This document shows positions 33,095-42,572 of a DNA stretch of 64,000 nucleotides, one piece after another. Source of the stretch: Acidovorax sp. NCPPB 3576 (GTDB lineage: Bacteria > Pseudomonadota > Gammaproteobacteria > Burkholderiales > Burkholderiaceae_C); contig NZ_CP097267.1 in assembly GCF_028473605.1 (NCBI RefSeq), positions 2,844,501 through 2,908,500 of the forward strand. Direction: 5' to 3'. The notes under the pieces were generated by a model, which saw nothing but the letters and a program-made list of their open reading frames with translations, was not told the origin of the DNA and did no database searches. The position numbers and the translations under genes were made by a program. The first letter of the stretch is position 1; each line of letters starts with the position of its first letter.

Positions 33095-34558
33095 ATGCTT
33101 GCACAAAAAATCCAACCGGCCGTCGCTTGCCAGGTCATTCCAGCAACCCACGCATTGAATGCACAGCGCCTGAATGCTGCAGCCCCTTACCGTCGGATCT
33201 ACGAAGCGCTTTTGAAGCCCGCTCCCACGCCACAAGCCCGCCAGCAAGCCGCGCAGTGGCTGCAACGGCTCATGGACGAAAGCAAAGACATCCCCAGCGA
33301 ACTGTGCGAAACACCCGAAGATCTGCATGCTTGGTCGAGTGAAAACGCCCAGGCTGTGGCACAACGCTACCAAACCTATCTGGACGAGCGGCGGGCAGGC
33401 GGTGAGCGCCAGTATTTCCGCAGCCGTGCCCATGCGCTGAACTTTCTGGCTTCAGTGGCTCCCACCAAAATGGTGGATGGATCCTGGCTATATGGGTTGG
33501 CGCTCCACACATCGAATGAGCGGCTGCGGCCTTTGCTGCAAACCTACCTGGAAGAACTCGGCGATGGCGTGGCGCACAAAAATCACGTCACGCTTTATCG
33601 CCAATTGATGCGGCGCCACAGCATTCATCAAGACCTGCAACTGGACGATGCCCACTATCTGCAGGGTGCTGTGCAACTGGCGCTGGGATGGAATGTCGAG
33701 CGGTTCTTGCCTGAAGTGATCGGGTTCAACCTGGCGTATGAGCAATTACCCCTGCACCTGCTGATCACCGCGTACGAACTCAACGAACTGGGCATCGATC
33801 CCTACTACTTCACGCTACATGTCACGGTCGATAACGGCGACAGTGGCCACGCATGGCAGGCCTGCGAGGCGGTGCTTCAGATGCTGCAGGTGCAAGAAGA
33901 TCGCGGACACTTTTGGCAGCGCGTTCGGGCCGGAAGCAAGCTGGCAAACGCCGGTCGCGGTACACGGGAAGTGATCGAGTCCTTCGACGCCCGAGCTGAG
34001 GTCGTGAGAATTTTTGAACGCAAGGCGTCAGCCGGCGCAGGCATGCATTCCGATTACTGCCGCGTCGGTGGCCGCACCATCAATGACTGGCTGGGGCCCC
34101 AACGAGACATCGGCGCATTGCTGGACGCGCTCGTGGATGGCGGCTGGATCAAACTCGGCGCGCCGGTGGCACAAAGCCGTTTTTGGAACCTGCTCCAAGG
34201 AGAGCGTGCCGAAATGTTCGGGGTATTCACGGGATACGAGTTGCAGGTGATCCACGACTGGATACGTGGCGATGACAGCCGCGACGGGCAGGACTACGCC
34301 CAGCCATCCTCTGCCAATCAAACGCGCAGATTGCCTTCTTTCAGGGCATTGGCGCGTCACCGCTCAGGCGATCAAGCTCCCGGCCATTCAGAACCCACCC
34401 TGGACCCCGAACTGGATCGATTCAAGGCGCAGCTTCAATCGCTGGAAGGAGACCCGCGCCGGCAGTTCTTGAGTGCCGCCCTGTCGCCCGCGACCCATTG
34501 GACTTCGACGGGCCTTCTGGCGACCCGGCTCTTCATCAGCGAAGGCTGGGCGGACTGA
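33095..34558 (+). CDS. Heme-oxygenase-like diiron redox enzyme (HDO superfamily)
   Basis: 487 residues. The middle (about 110-310) is a helical domain with spaced Glu/His/Asp ligands: FLPEVIGFNLAYEQLP and, about 25 residues later, FTLHVTVDNGDSGHAWQA. This is the Glu...His...Asp-x-x-x-His pattern of iron-containing redox enzymes such as UndA- and SznF-type oxygenases, which break C-C bonds or oxidise nitrogen. A C-terminal part of about 170 residues is unassigned. It follows the ATP-grasp gene by 92 bases on the same strand and is probably in its operon. The start has no strong ribosome site. Confidence 0.72.
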   Translation: MLAQKIQPAVACQVIPATHALNAQRLNAAAPYRRIYEALLKPAPTPQARQQAAQWLQRLMDESKDIPSELCETPEDLHAWSSENAQAVAQRYQTYLDERRAGGERQYFRSRAHALNFLASVAPTKMVDGSWLYGLALHTSNERLRPLLQTYLEELGDGVAHKNHVTLYRQLMRRHSIHQDLQLDDAHYLQGAVQLALGWNVERFLPEVIGFNLAYEQLPLHLLITAYELNELGIDPYYFTLHVTVDNGDSGHAWQACEAVLQMLQVQEDRGHFWQRVRAGSKLANAGRGTREVIESFDARAEVVRIFERKASAGAGMHSDYCRVGGRTINDWLGPQRDIGALLDALVDGGWIKLGAPVAQSRFWNLLQGERAEMFGVFTGYELQVIHDWIRGDDSRDGQDYAQPSSANQTRRLPSFRALARHRSGDQAPGHSEPTLDPELDRFKAQLQSLEGDPRRQFLSAALSPATHWTSTGLLATRLFISEGWAD

Positions 34559-34594
34559 TCGGCTGCTCGGTAACCGCCTTCGGACTGCAACGAT

Positions 34595-35044
34595 TCATGT
34601 CGGTGCAGGCAGCTGCAGCAAGGACGAATCGCTGCCAATGGCATTCAGCTGCCCATCCCCGCCGATGCGAAAGTGGGTATTGGAGCCGGTGGCAATCGCT
34701 ACGCAAGCCGCAAAGCAGCGGGCAGGCATTGTCAGAGTACCGATGGCATCGGTGTCCGTGATTTCAAAACCGGCGGGCCGCGGTTGCTCGCTCAGGGTAA
34801 AGCCGATCAGCAGCATCTGCCCGAGGCCCGCCACCTTGGCGCCGATGAGTTCGATGCAGCCCACGGCCTGTTCGACGACCCAGCCTGAGGTGCAGTAAGG
34901 TGCATAGCCCCCCAGCGCAATGATGCGCACGCCGCGTGCTTTGACGACGCTGTATTGGTCCCAGGCAGGCGCGAGGTGGAGTGGGGAAAACTGCTGGAAC
35001 AGCCCGCGATGGCGCGGCGCCCGTGTCGGGTAATTGGTGCTCAT
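34595..35044 (-). CDS. Hypothetical protein
   Basis: 149 residues from the ATG at 35044, which has CGAGG seven bases upstream. No family is recognised. The sequence has a Gly/Ala-rich central part with LGGYAPYCTSGWVVEQAVGC and alternating hydrophobic residues, which suggests a beta-rich fold, and five Cys. It converges with the diiron enzyme gene, 36 bases apart. A function cannot be assigned. Confidence 0.5.
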   Translation of the reverse strand: MSTNYPTRAPRHRGLFQQFSPLHLAPAWDQYSVVKARGVRIIALGGYAPYCTSGWVVEQAVGCIELIGAKVAGLGQMLLIGFTLSEQPRPAGFEITDTDAIGTLTMPARCFAACVAIATGSNTHFRIGGDGQLNAIGSDSSLLQLPAPT

Positions 35045-35247
35045 GGATGCCTCGGGGATGGGTTCGTGTGCACCACCCGCTCCCTGAGATCCTTTGACGC
35101 GATCCCACAGGGCTCGCAGGAACAACGGTTTGGCACACACCTATACGGTCCTGCGGCAATCGGTGTGCCTAGCCCTTGCGGGCCAGTAGTCCGCTGCCCG
35201 GACCATCCGGGCGCGTGCTGCGTACAGCCAAACTCAGGCGCATGAAA

Positions 35248-35562
35248 TCAACGGCTTTTGGCGTTTTGGCTGCTGGCCGTGGACCTCTGCTCGACGGCGC
35301 CTGCGCGGGTTTTTGCGCCGGAACTGCCGTCTGACTTGACGTCTTCGTAGTTGGCACTGGCGCCTCCCGCCTTGGCAGCGCCCGAACTGCGGCTGCTGTG
35401 GCTTTTGGCGCCTGCTGCACGGGCTTCTTCGGATGTGAACTGATGCGCAGTGCCCTTTTGATGCGCTGCCTGTCCCCCCTTGCTGGAAATTTCGCGCTGC
35501 TTTTCTGCATCCATGGCAGCGAAGCCACGACTGCTACCGGATTGATTGCCTTGGTTGGCCAT
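35248..35562 (-). CDS. KGG-motif general stress protein
   Basis: 104 residues, very hydrophilic. Residues 12-55 hold the KGG repeats of YciG/GsiB-type proteins: GFAAMDAEKQREISSKGG and a second copy FTSEEARAAGAKSHS. The rest is Ser/Ala/Gly-rich and probably disordered. Such proteins accumulate in stationary phase or desiccation. Confidence 0.8.
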   Translation of the reverse strand: MANQGNQSGSSRGFAAMDAEKQREISSKGGQAAHQKGTAHQFTSEEARAAGAKSHSSRSSGAAKAGGASANYEDVKSDGSSGAKTRAGAVEQRSTASSQNAKSR

Positions 35563-35775
35563 TTCGATGCTCCTTCAATGTGCTCCCGTGGAGGGGAACG
35601 GCCCAGGCCAGGCAGTGACGCCGGACTTGTCAGAAGAGAGGCAATCGACATGCCCAGCAGAAAAAACGCACAGCAGCCGTGTCGATGTCATCGCTCGGCA
35701 ACAAGAGGCGCTCCTTCGGTAAAGCGATGCCGGATGCCGCCATATTTTCCAGTGACTCCCCTGACTCCAGCGTGC

Positions 35776-35800
35776 AATAAAAACCCGCTGCAGCGGGTTT
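35776..35800 (-). terminator. Terminator downstream of the rpoN2 transcript
   Basis: A perfect 20-base palindrome, AAACCCGCTG with CAGCGGGTTT (35781-35800), is followed on the minus strand by TTTATTG. It lies 41 bases after the small gene at 35841-36107, which supports that gene and rpoN2 being one transcript. Confidence 0.75.
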
Positions 35801-35840
35801 GAATGCACCGATCGAAGGCCCCGGCAGTTACCGCACCGGA

Positions 35841-36107
35841 TCAGGGTTGACCCGCTCGCGCCATCCACCGCGCCGTCTCTTGCCGGGCCTGCAGGCGGCG
35901 TGCAATGCCTGCGTACAACGTCCGCACCAGATCGATGGCGTCGGCATCCGCCTGCGCTGCGCTCGGACGCCACTCTGCGCAGGCCACGGTGGTGATCCGG
36001 GGCAAGGGCCCTTGCAAGACATCGACCAGTCCGCACCAATGCGCGCCGACTGCCACAGTGCGAGAAAACAAGGTCAAACCGTCAATGGACGTCCAAGCGC
36101 AAGCCAT
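35841..36107 (-). CDS. Small hypothetical protein downstream of rpoN2
   Basis: 88 residues, no recognised family. It starts 53 bases after the rpoN2 stop and ends just before a terminator, so an operon position is plausible. The ribosome site is weak. It could also be a chance frame. Confidence 0.4.
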   Translation of the reverse strand: MACAWTSIDGLTLFSRTVAVGAHWCGLVDVLQGPLPRITTVACAEWRPSAAQADADAIDLVRTLYAGIARRLQARQETARWMARAGQP

Positions 36108-36160
36108 GAATGATCTTTGGTGAAGTGAGTCTGCACGGCCTCCAAGTGGAGGCGGTTGAT

Positions 36161-37531
36161 TCAGAGGTTCTGGTGCCGTTCAGGCGCGGCCGAAATGCGG
36201 AGTGCCTGCCGATACTTGGTCACCGTACGCCGGGCCACCGAAAACCCTTGCTGCGCCAGCAGTCCCGCAATCGCAGCATCGGACAGAGCATGTGAGGGCG
36301 ACTCTGCGGCGATCAACTCGGATACCAGCTGCTTGACCGCCGCCGGCGCACAGCTGCTGCCGTTGCTGGTGGACAGGCCCCGCGAGAAAAAATATTTGAG
36401 TTCGTGCAACCCAAACGGCGTCGCCATGAACTTGTTGTTGGTGACACGGGACACCGTCGATTCATGCACGCCCACTTCCTGCGCAATCTGCTGCAGTTTC
36501 AGCGGCTTGAGCGCCAGGGGGCCGTATTCGAAGAACGCCTGCTGGTGCCGCCCGATGGCGCGCGCCACCGCAAGGATGGTGGCAAAGCGCTGCGACACGT
36601 TGCCCACCAACCAGCGCGCCTCCTGCAAGCAGGCACTCAATGCAGCGCTTTCCGCGTTGCGCTTGCGCTGCTGGAATATCCGCACATACGCGGCATGCAC
36701 GCGCAAGCGTGGCATCACCGCATCGTTGAGCACCATTTGCCATCCCCGCCCGCTGCGCACCGCAACGACGTCGGGAACCGCGCCAGGCACGTCGTCTTGC
36801 AGGAATGCCCGGCAGGGGCTCGGGTTGAGCGTGCGAATCAGAGCGCAAACCGACGCCGCCATGTCGCGAGATACGCCCAACGCCTCCGACAGCCGCGCAG
36901 GATCACGCAACGCCACGGCCTTCAGGTGGTTTTCAATGGCGCGGCGCACCAAGGCTCGTGAAGTGGCGCACTCCATCGTGTTCAATTGCAATAACAGGCA
37001 ATGCCGCAGATCCACCGCAGCGACACCCGCAGGGTCCAACCCTTGCACACGGCGCCATGCCATGCGTATTTCCTGCTCGTCCGGCTTCGGGGCCAGCGGC
37101 ATGGTATGCACGGCCTGCTCGATCTCACCGATGCCGCCGCGCAGGTAGCCCTCGTCGTCCAGCGACTCGATGACGGCCCGGGCCAGCAAAATGTCACGCT
37201 CTGGAAGGCGGAGCAAATCCAGTTGTCCATGCAAATGCGCACGCAATGAAATGGGTGCGGCCGACCGCTCCCAGGCAGCTTCTCCATCGCTGTCCGCGGA
37301 CGGGATGCGACTGCCTGCGGAGGACAGGCTCCAGTCGCCCAGCGACGAGCCCTGGCCTTCCGGCATCGTTTCACCCTCATCGGCTTCCAGCAGCGGGTTG
37401 CTCTCCAAGGCCTCACGCACGGCACGCGCAAAATCCTGGGAAGACATCTGCAGCAGGCGCACGGCTTGCTGCAAGCGGGGTGAAGCGCTCTGGGTGAGAG
37501 CGGCGGATGTGCTCAGGCTAAGCTGGCTCAT
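36161..37531 (-). CDS. rpoN2: RNA polymerase sigma-54 factor (second copy type, RpoN2)
   Basis: 456 residues. Region I is Leu/Gln-rich (LSLSTSAALTQSASPRLQQA), an acidic linker follows (about 60-95), then the core-binding domain and the DNA-binding domain with VGVHESTVSRVTNNKFMATP and the RpoN box ARRTVTKYR, one change from ARRTVAKYR. It is somewhat short and lacks the lptB-hpf neighbours of housekeeping rpoN, so it is probably an extra copy. It diverges from a kinase gene and a sigma-54 activator gene, which suggests a dedicated circuit. Confidence 0.88.
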   Translation of the reverse strand: MSQLSLSTSAALTQSASPRLQQAVRLLQMSSQDFARAVREALESNPLLEADEGETMPEGQGSSLGDWSLSSAGSRIPSADSDGEAAWERSAAPISLRAHLHGQLDLLRLPERDILLARAVIESLDDEGYLRGGIGEIEQAVHTMPLAPKPDEQEIRMAWRRVQGLDPAGVAAVDLRHCLLLQLNTMECATSRALVRRAIENHLKAVALRDPARLSEALGVSRDMAASVCALIRTLNPSPCRAFLQDDVPGAVPDVVAVRSGRGWQMVLNDAVMPRLRVHAAYVRIFQQRKRNAESAALSACLQEARWLVGNVSQRFATILAVARAIGRHQQAFFEYGPLALKPLKLQQIAQEVGVHESTVSRVTNNKFMATPFGLHELKYFFSRGLSTSNGSSCAPAAVKQLVSELIAAESPSHALSDAAIAGLLAQQGFSVARRTVTKYRQALRISAAPERHQNL

Positions 37532-37814
37532 TGCAGGCCCGTTGAATGAGTAGTCATTTAAAGGGACAAAGCAAGGCATATGCCCATGCGCTCTTCTCTT
37601 TGGAAAGCAGGGCACACCGGCCTCAAAAAGCCATCCGTGCCAACCCAGCGGGACCGCCTATTGCACCGAACCGGTAGAGATTGCGGCAATTTCTGCCGGT
37701 TTTCGCTGCGAATGCGTGGCCATGTTCCGTTCTTACCGGCCTTGACTGGCACACGGCGTGCCGCAGAAGCTGGCTTGCCGGAAAACCATAACGAACGCCT
37801 TTTCCACTGCCATC

Positions 37815-38972
37815 ATGAAAACCAACCTCATCCCTTACCCGAAGGCAGCACCCGGCGTGTCCGCTGAAGCCCATCCACGGCAGGGGCCAGACGAACGGCC
37901 ACCGCCTGCCCGCCTGAATTCCACGCCGCCACAGTGGCCCTCCATGGCCGGCGTAGGGCATGAATTGCGCACACCTCTGGGCGCGTTGTCTGCGGCGTTG
38001 GAAGTGATTGCGCTCGCTGCCAATCACACGTCCATCCAGAACGAGGCGTGCGCTGTCGCCGTCCGGCAAACGCGGCATCTGTCCCTGCTGATGGAAGATC
38101 TGCAAGACGTTCTGGCGGCGCGCGAGGGGCGTCTTGAACTGCGATGCGTAGCGATGGATTTTTCGGAACTCGTGCGGCAGGCCTGGGAGGCCATGGTGAA
38201 CTCCAGCAAAGGCTATGCGTACACCCAGCAGATCGCGCCGAATCTTCGGGTCATGGCCGATCCCCGGCTGATGCGCCGGGCGGTCGATCGGCTGCTTTGG
38301 AGGGCACACAAAGCGGCGGCTCCTGGCATGCGCATGGATCTGACCGTGTCCACGCAAGGGGGCGAGGTGCGCCTGGATGTCCGCGGCCTGCCCAAAGACA
38401 ACTCCGGGCAGACCCTGGGAACGACAGGCCCGTTCCCGCTCGACCTGCATTTGCGCGCCGGCGCACCTGCCACCTTGGCGGACCTGCTGGCCGACCACGT
38501 CATTCAACTGCATGGAGGCCGCCTCGCATCGTCCACCGACGAAAGCGGCCGGTATCTTGGCCTGCCATGCCTGGGGGAGGCGCCTCCCCGGCCTGCCAGA
38601 TCACGGCGCCCGAAGGTGCTGGTCGCATTGCAGGATGCGAGGAATCGCGAGACAGTCGTTCGAGCACTGGAGCAACAGGGCTACAGCGTGCTGGAAGGAG
38701 CGGTGACGCAGCCAGCACTCGACTTGCTGCTGCAGAACGTCCCAGACCTCGTTCTCACGGGCGCGCAGCCTGCACAGGAGGCCCGCCAACTGGCTGCAGC
38801 GGCCCGAGAAGCCGGCTACGCCGGGCGAATGGTGGTCGTGGCGGCGGCCAGTCCGTCCACGGATGAGGCGCTGGACGCCGGCGGCGCGCGGCGCGCAGGT
38901 TTCGACGCGTGGATGGCATGGGCCGATTTGCCGCAGGCGCTGACAGCCGCACTGGAATCCGGAAACGATTGA
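37815..38972 (+). CDS. Degenerate sensor kinase with pseudo-receiver domain
   Basis: 385 residues from the ATG at 37815. A HisKA domain carries GVGHELRTPLGAL (His49). The HATPase region ends with the usual HGGRLASSTDESG but the DxGxG and GxGLGL boxes are replaced (around LPKDNSGQTLGTTG), so ATP binding is doubtful. The last 120 residues resemble a receiver fold (KVLVALQDARNRETVVRALE) in which the phospho-Asp position reads DLVLTG. No membrane segment. It probably senses or scaffolds rather than phosphorylates. The sigma-54 activator gene follows on the same strand. Confidence 0.7.
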   Translation: MKTNLIPYPKAAPGVSAEAHPRQGPDERPPPARLNSTPPQWPSMAGVGHELRTPLGALSAALEVIALAANHTSIQNEACAVAVRQTRHLSLLMEDLQDVLAAREGRLELRCVAMDFSELVRQAWEAMVNSSKGYAYTQQIAPNLRVMADPRLMRRAVDRLLWRAHKAAAPGMRMDLTVSTQGGEVRLDVRGLPKDNSGQTLGTTGPFPLDLHLRAGAPATLADLLADHVIQLHGGRLASSTDESGRYLGLPCLGEAPPRPARSRRPKVLVALQDARNRETVVRALEQQGYSVLEGAVTQPALDLLLQNVPDLVLTGAQPAQEARQLAAAAREAGYAGRMVVVAAASPSTDEALDAGGARRAGFDAWMAWADLPQALTAALESGND

Positions 38973-39056
38973 ACTCTGTACTTTCGTTTACACGCACATC
39001 CGTAATCGCTGCAAATAATTCCTCTTTTTCAAATTCTTACTCAGCGGAGACTCTGC

Positions 39057-40436
39057 ATGGCCCACGCCCTGGTAGTTGAAGACGATGCCGACTCCGCGCG
39101 CATGCTGGCGAGCCTGCTGCATACCGGCGGATTCACGGCAGCCACAGCGTCTTCGCTTCGGGACGCGCGCCGCCAGATCGCATTGCAGCGCCCCGATATC
39201 GTTCTTCTGGACCTGCAGTTGCCCGACGGCAACGGGTTGTCGTTGTGCGAAGAGGCCGAGTTGCTTTCCTATTCGGAAGTGGTCCTGATCACCGGCCATG
39301 CAAGCCTGGACACGTCGATCCAGGCACTGCGCCTGGGCGCGGCGGATTATCTGATCAAGCCGGTGGACACACGGCGCCTGAATGCCGTGCTGTCCCGCGC
39401 GCGTTCCCCCTCCACCCTGCTGGCCGAGATCCAGGACATTCGGCTGCAGTGGGAAGCGACCGGCCGCTTCGGGCACCTGCTGGGTCGGTCCTCCATCATG
39501 CGAGAGGTGTACGAGCAAATCGCGTGTGTGGCCGGCACCTCGGTCTCGGTGTTCGTGACGGGGGAAAGCGGCTCCGGCAAGGAACTGGTCGCCCGCACCC
39601 TTCACGATCTGAGCCGCAGGCGCGACGGGCCTTTCCTCGCGGTGAACTGCGGGGCCATCTCGCCCCAGTTGATCGAGAGCGAGATCTTCGGCCATGAGCG
39701 GGGCAGCTTCACCGGCGCAGACCGCCAGCATCTGGGTTTCTTCGAGCGGGCCAACGGCGGCACCCTCTTCCTGGACGAAATCACCGAGATGCCGCTGGAG
39801 CTGCAGGTTGAGCTGTTGCGGGTGCTGGAGACCGGCACCTTCATGCGCGTGGGCTCCACAGAAGCGCGGCACACCGATGTCCGCATCGTGGCCGCCAGCA
39901 ACCGCAACCTGGCCCAGGCCGTGGTCGATGGCGCATTGCGGGAAGACTTGCTGTACCGCCTCAATGTGTTCCCCCTTCACCTGCCGCCCCTGCGGGACCG
40001 GCTGGAAGATCTGCCGCTTCTGGCGCAGCATTTCCTGGACGACATCGCCGCGCGCGAAGGGGGCCGCAAGACACTGACCGCCGCAGCACTCGAGCGGCTG
40101 GCCGAGTACCGTTGGCCTGGCAACGTGCGCGAATTGCGCAACGTGCTGCAGCGCGCCTTCGTGATGACCCAGGAAGGGCCCGTCACCGAGCGCTGGCTGC
40201 CACGCGATCTGGTGCCATCGCGGCCGGAGCCGGAGGCCGCGCCGCTCGCAGCCGACGGGGCCGCACTGGCCGAACTGCGGATGCCCTTGGGCAGCTCGCT
40301 GGCGCAAGTGGAGCGCGCGTTGATCCTCGCCACCTTTGCCCATTGCGGGCAACGGCGCGAGCAGACCGCCGCCATGCTGGGCATCAGCATGAAGACGCTC
40401 TACAACCGCTTGAAGGAATACGGCGCCAGCGCCTGA
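39057..40436 (+). CDS. Sigma-54-dependent response regulator (NtrC family)
   Basis: 459 residues. Receiver domain with Asp52 (VLLDLQLPDGNG), AAA+ domain with Walker A GESGSGKE, sigma-54 contact loop GSFTGA (standard GAFTGA) and Walker B GGTLFLDE, and a C-terminal Fis-type helix-turn-helix (TAAMLGISMKTLYNRLKEYG). It opens sigma-54 promoters with ATP hydrolysis. Its neighbours rpoN2 and the degenerate kinase make a local sigma-54 module. No target promoter can be named. Confidence 0.92.
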   Translation: MAHALVVEDDADSARMLASLLHTGGFTAATASSLRDARRQIALQRPDIVLLDLQLPDGNGLSLCEEAELLSYSEVVLITGHASLDTSIQALRLGAADYLIKPVDTRRLNAVLSRARSPSTLLAEIQDIRLQWEATGRFGHLLGRSSIMREVYEQIACVAGTSVSVFVTGESGSGKELVARTLHDLSRRRDGPFLAVNCGAISPQLIESEIFGHERGSFTGADRQHLGFFERANGGTLFLDEITEMPLELQVELLRVLETGTFMRVGSTEARHTDVRIVAASNRNLAQAVVDGALREDLLYRLNVFPLHLPPLRDRLEDLPLLAQHFLDDIAAREGGRKTLTAAALERLAEYRWPGNVRELRNVLQRAFVMTQEGPVTERWLPRDLVPSRPEPEAAPLAADGAALAELRMPLGSSLAQVERALILATFAHCGQRREQTAAMLGISMKTLYNRLKEYGASA

Positions 40437-40453
40437 TCGCTCGCTGAGCGCTG

Positions 40454-41234
40454 ATGTGGCGAGCTCAGAACGAGCAGGTTCGAAGCGCCGCGGTGGCCGA
40501 GCCGCTGGCGCTGCACCTGGAGCATGAACTGGAGCGCATGCAGCTGCACCTGCGCGACACGGTCGAGCCGTACGAGGTGTCCACCGAAGAGATCAAAGCC
40601 AGCGACGAAGAGTTGCAGGCCATGAACGAAGAGCTGCGCTCGGCCACCGAAGAGCTGGAGACCAGCCGCGAGGAACTGCAGTCTGGCGCTGGTGCGCAGC
40701 ATTGTGGAGCTGCACGGCGGCTCCGTGCAGGGCAGCAGCTCGGGTCTGGGCGAAGGCCGCGCTTTCACCGTGCGCCTGCCACTGCCTGAAGTGGAGCCGG
40801 CCGAGCCACCGTCGGCGCCCACACCGCAGGCATCTCTGCGAACGCTGTCCGACATCGCGCCCCGCGTGCTGGTGGCGGACGACAACACCGATGCGGCCTG
40901 GAGCATCTCCACGCTGCTGCAGATCTCGGGCTGCCAAGTCAGCACCTGTTCCGATGTCCCATCGGCGGTGCAAGCCGCACACCCGACCATGTCCGACGTG
41001 GCCGTGCTGGACATCGGCATGCCGGATATGAGCGGACACGAGGTGGCACGGCAACTGCGAGCCCTGCCCGGCGGCGCCCAGGTGCAGCTGATCGCTTTGA
41101 CCGGCTGGGGCCAGGAAGCCGACCGGAGCACCGCGGCCGAAGCGGGGTTCGACGCACACATGGTCAAGCCCGTGGAGGTGCAAAAGCTCATCGCGCTGAT
41201 CGAGGCTCACCAGCAAGACAAGGCCGCTCGCTGA
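40454..41234 (+). pseudogene. Internally deleted hybrid histidine kinase (CheB/CheR-PAS type)
   Basis: Two pieces of one gene are fused out of frame. From 40454 the frame reads ERMQLHLRDTVEPYEVSTEE and KASDEELQAMNEELRSATEE, the coiled coil of CheB-CheR-PAS kinases. At about 40682 the match jumps into another frame with LALVRSIVELHGGSVQGSSS, the end of a HATPase domain, followed by a complete receiver (VLVADDNTDAA, Asp in VAVLDIGMPD). The N-terminal domains and the kinase core are missing. The last 180 residues remain open and could be expressed, but no ribosome site is seen. Confidence 0.75.
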
Positions 41235-41247
41235 GGCAAAACCGAAT

Positions 41248-41266
41248 GCTATATTTTTAATAGCAA
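41248..41266. repeat. TGCTAT-N7-ATAGCA palindromic repeat
   Basis: TGCTAT and ATAGCA flank ATTTTTA. It is a second copy of the T-loop repeat seen at 2068-2084. It lies 14 bases after the kinase remnant and might act as a weak terminator. Confidence 0.5.
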
Positions 41267-41424
41267 TATGCCCTAGTATTTATTGCGGCAGAGGCCTTTT
41301 TGACCCCATAGCCTCTGGCGACACCTGGTGAGAGCGGATTCGCGGGCCTTCCTGCCGCAGCCGCGGCCTACCGGCGCTGTCCGACACCCGCGCCGGCGCC
41401 ACGGCAGATAACTTTGTCCCTTTC

Positions 41425-41449
41425 GGCCCGGCAGCATCCCAGCCGGGCC
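41425..41449 (+). promoter_or_regulatory. Hairpin in the nadE leader
   Basis: GGCCCGGC (41425-41432) pairs with GCCGGGCC (41442-41449). It lies 25 bases before the nadE start. No known NAD riboswitch class is recognised. Confidence 0.35.
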
Positions 41450-41473
41450 CCATCCCTCGAGGAGCGAATGAAG

Positions 41474-42316
41474 ATGAGAGAAAGGCCCAGCCAGCAGCAG
41501 ATCTTGCAATCCTTGTCGGTCATGCGCGAGTTCGACGCCGAAGCCGAACTGGAGCGGCGCGTCGATTTCCTGGCGCAATACCTGGCCCGCAGCGGGCGCC
41601 GAAGCTATGTGCTCGGGATCAGCGGCGGCGTGGATTCGCTGGTCGCCGGATGCCTGGCGCAGCGGGCCGTGGCGCGCCGGCGGGCCTCTGGAGACAACGC
41701 CCGTTTCATCGCCATGCGCCTGCCCTACGGCCAGCAACGCGACGAGGCCGAAGCCGCCCGCTGCCTCGAATTCATCGGCCCCGACGAAGTGCGCACCATC
41801 GACATCCGCCCATCGGTCGATGCAATGCAGCAAGCCCTGCTGGCTGCCGGCGTGGACCTGGGCGATGCCAAGGCCGAAGACTTTCTCGTCGGCAACATCA
41901 AGGCCCGCGCACGCATGGTGGCGCAATACGCGGTGGCCGGCGCCACGGCGGGGCTGGTCGTCGGCACCGACCATGCAGCCGAAGCCCTGATGGGCTTTTT
42001 CACAAAGCATGGCGACGGTGCGGCCGACGTGCTGCCGCTGGCGGGGCTGAACAAGCGCCGCGTGCGCGCGGTGGGTTTTGCCATGGGCGCACCGCGCGAT
42101 CTCGTGATGAAGGTGCCCACGGCGGACCTGGAAACGCTCACACCGCAAAAGCCCGACGAAGACGCGTTCGGGGTGAGCTACGACACCATCGACGACTTTC
42201 TGGAAGGCCTGCCCATCGACCGCGAGGCCGAGCGGGTGATCGCGAACACCTACCTCGCCAGCGCCCACAAGCGCGACCCCGCCGTGGCGCCGCAGGCAGC
42301 ACAGCCCGGGCTCTGA
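41474..42316 (+). CDS. nadE: NH3-dependent NAD+ synthetase
   Basis: 280 residues. The PP-loop SGGVDS (about 47-52) binds ATP pyrophosphate; DFLVGNIKARARM, VVGTDHAAEALMGFFTKHGDG and the C-terminal KPDEDAFGVSYDTIDDFLEG motifs fit the ammonia-dependent NadE of E. coli type. It amidates deamido-NAD. The ATG at 41474 has GGAG nine bases upstream; the ATG at 41468 is too close to the same site. It is monocistronic here. Confidence 0.95.
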   Translation: MRERPSQQQILQSLSVMREFDAEAELERRVDFLAQYLARSGRRSYVLGISGGVDSLVAGCLAQRAVARRRASGDNARFIAMRLPYGQQRDEAEAARCLEFIGPDEVRTIDIRPSVDAMQQALLAAGVDLGDAKAEDFLVGNIKARARMVAQYAVAGATAGLVVGTDHAAEALMGFFTKHGDGAADVLPLAGLNKRRVRAVGFAMGAPRDLVMKVPTADLETLTPQKPDEDAFGVSYDTIDDFLEGLPIDREAERVIANTYLASAHKRDPAVAPQAAQPGL

Positions 42317-42572
42317 AACCGGAGCGTCTTTGCCATCGGCTTGCGGCGCTGCCTTGGCGATCAACAGCCCGTCGTATGCGTGTGACCAGCGCGCATGGCG
42401 CGATCCAGACGCAGCAGTTTGCCTGGGCAAATGCCGATGCATGGCGGCATGAAACGGCGCCCAGGCAACAGAAAAATCCGCTGCAAAAAATACCGGCCGC
42501 CACCGTTGCCTATCAGCAAGCCCACTGACCCAACACCACAAGGAGCATTCCCGCGCGTGCTTTCAGAAGCGA

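Noticed and set aside
38988..40352. Open frame of 454 codons opposite the sigma-54 activator
   Set aside because: Same shadow effect; the activator shows all family motifs.
41273..42541. Open frame of 422 codons opposite nadE
   Set aside because: Shadow of nadE; no motif or ribosome site.
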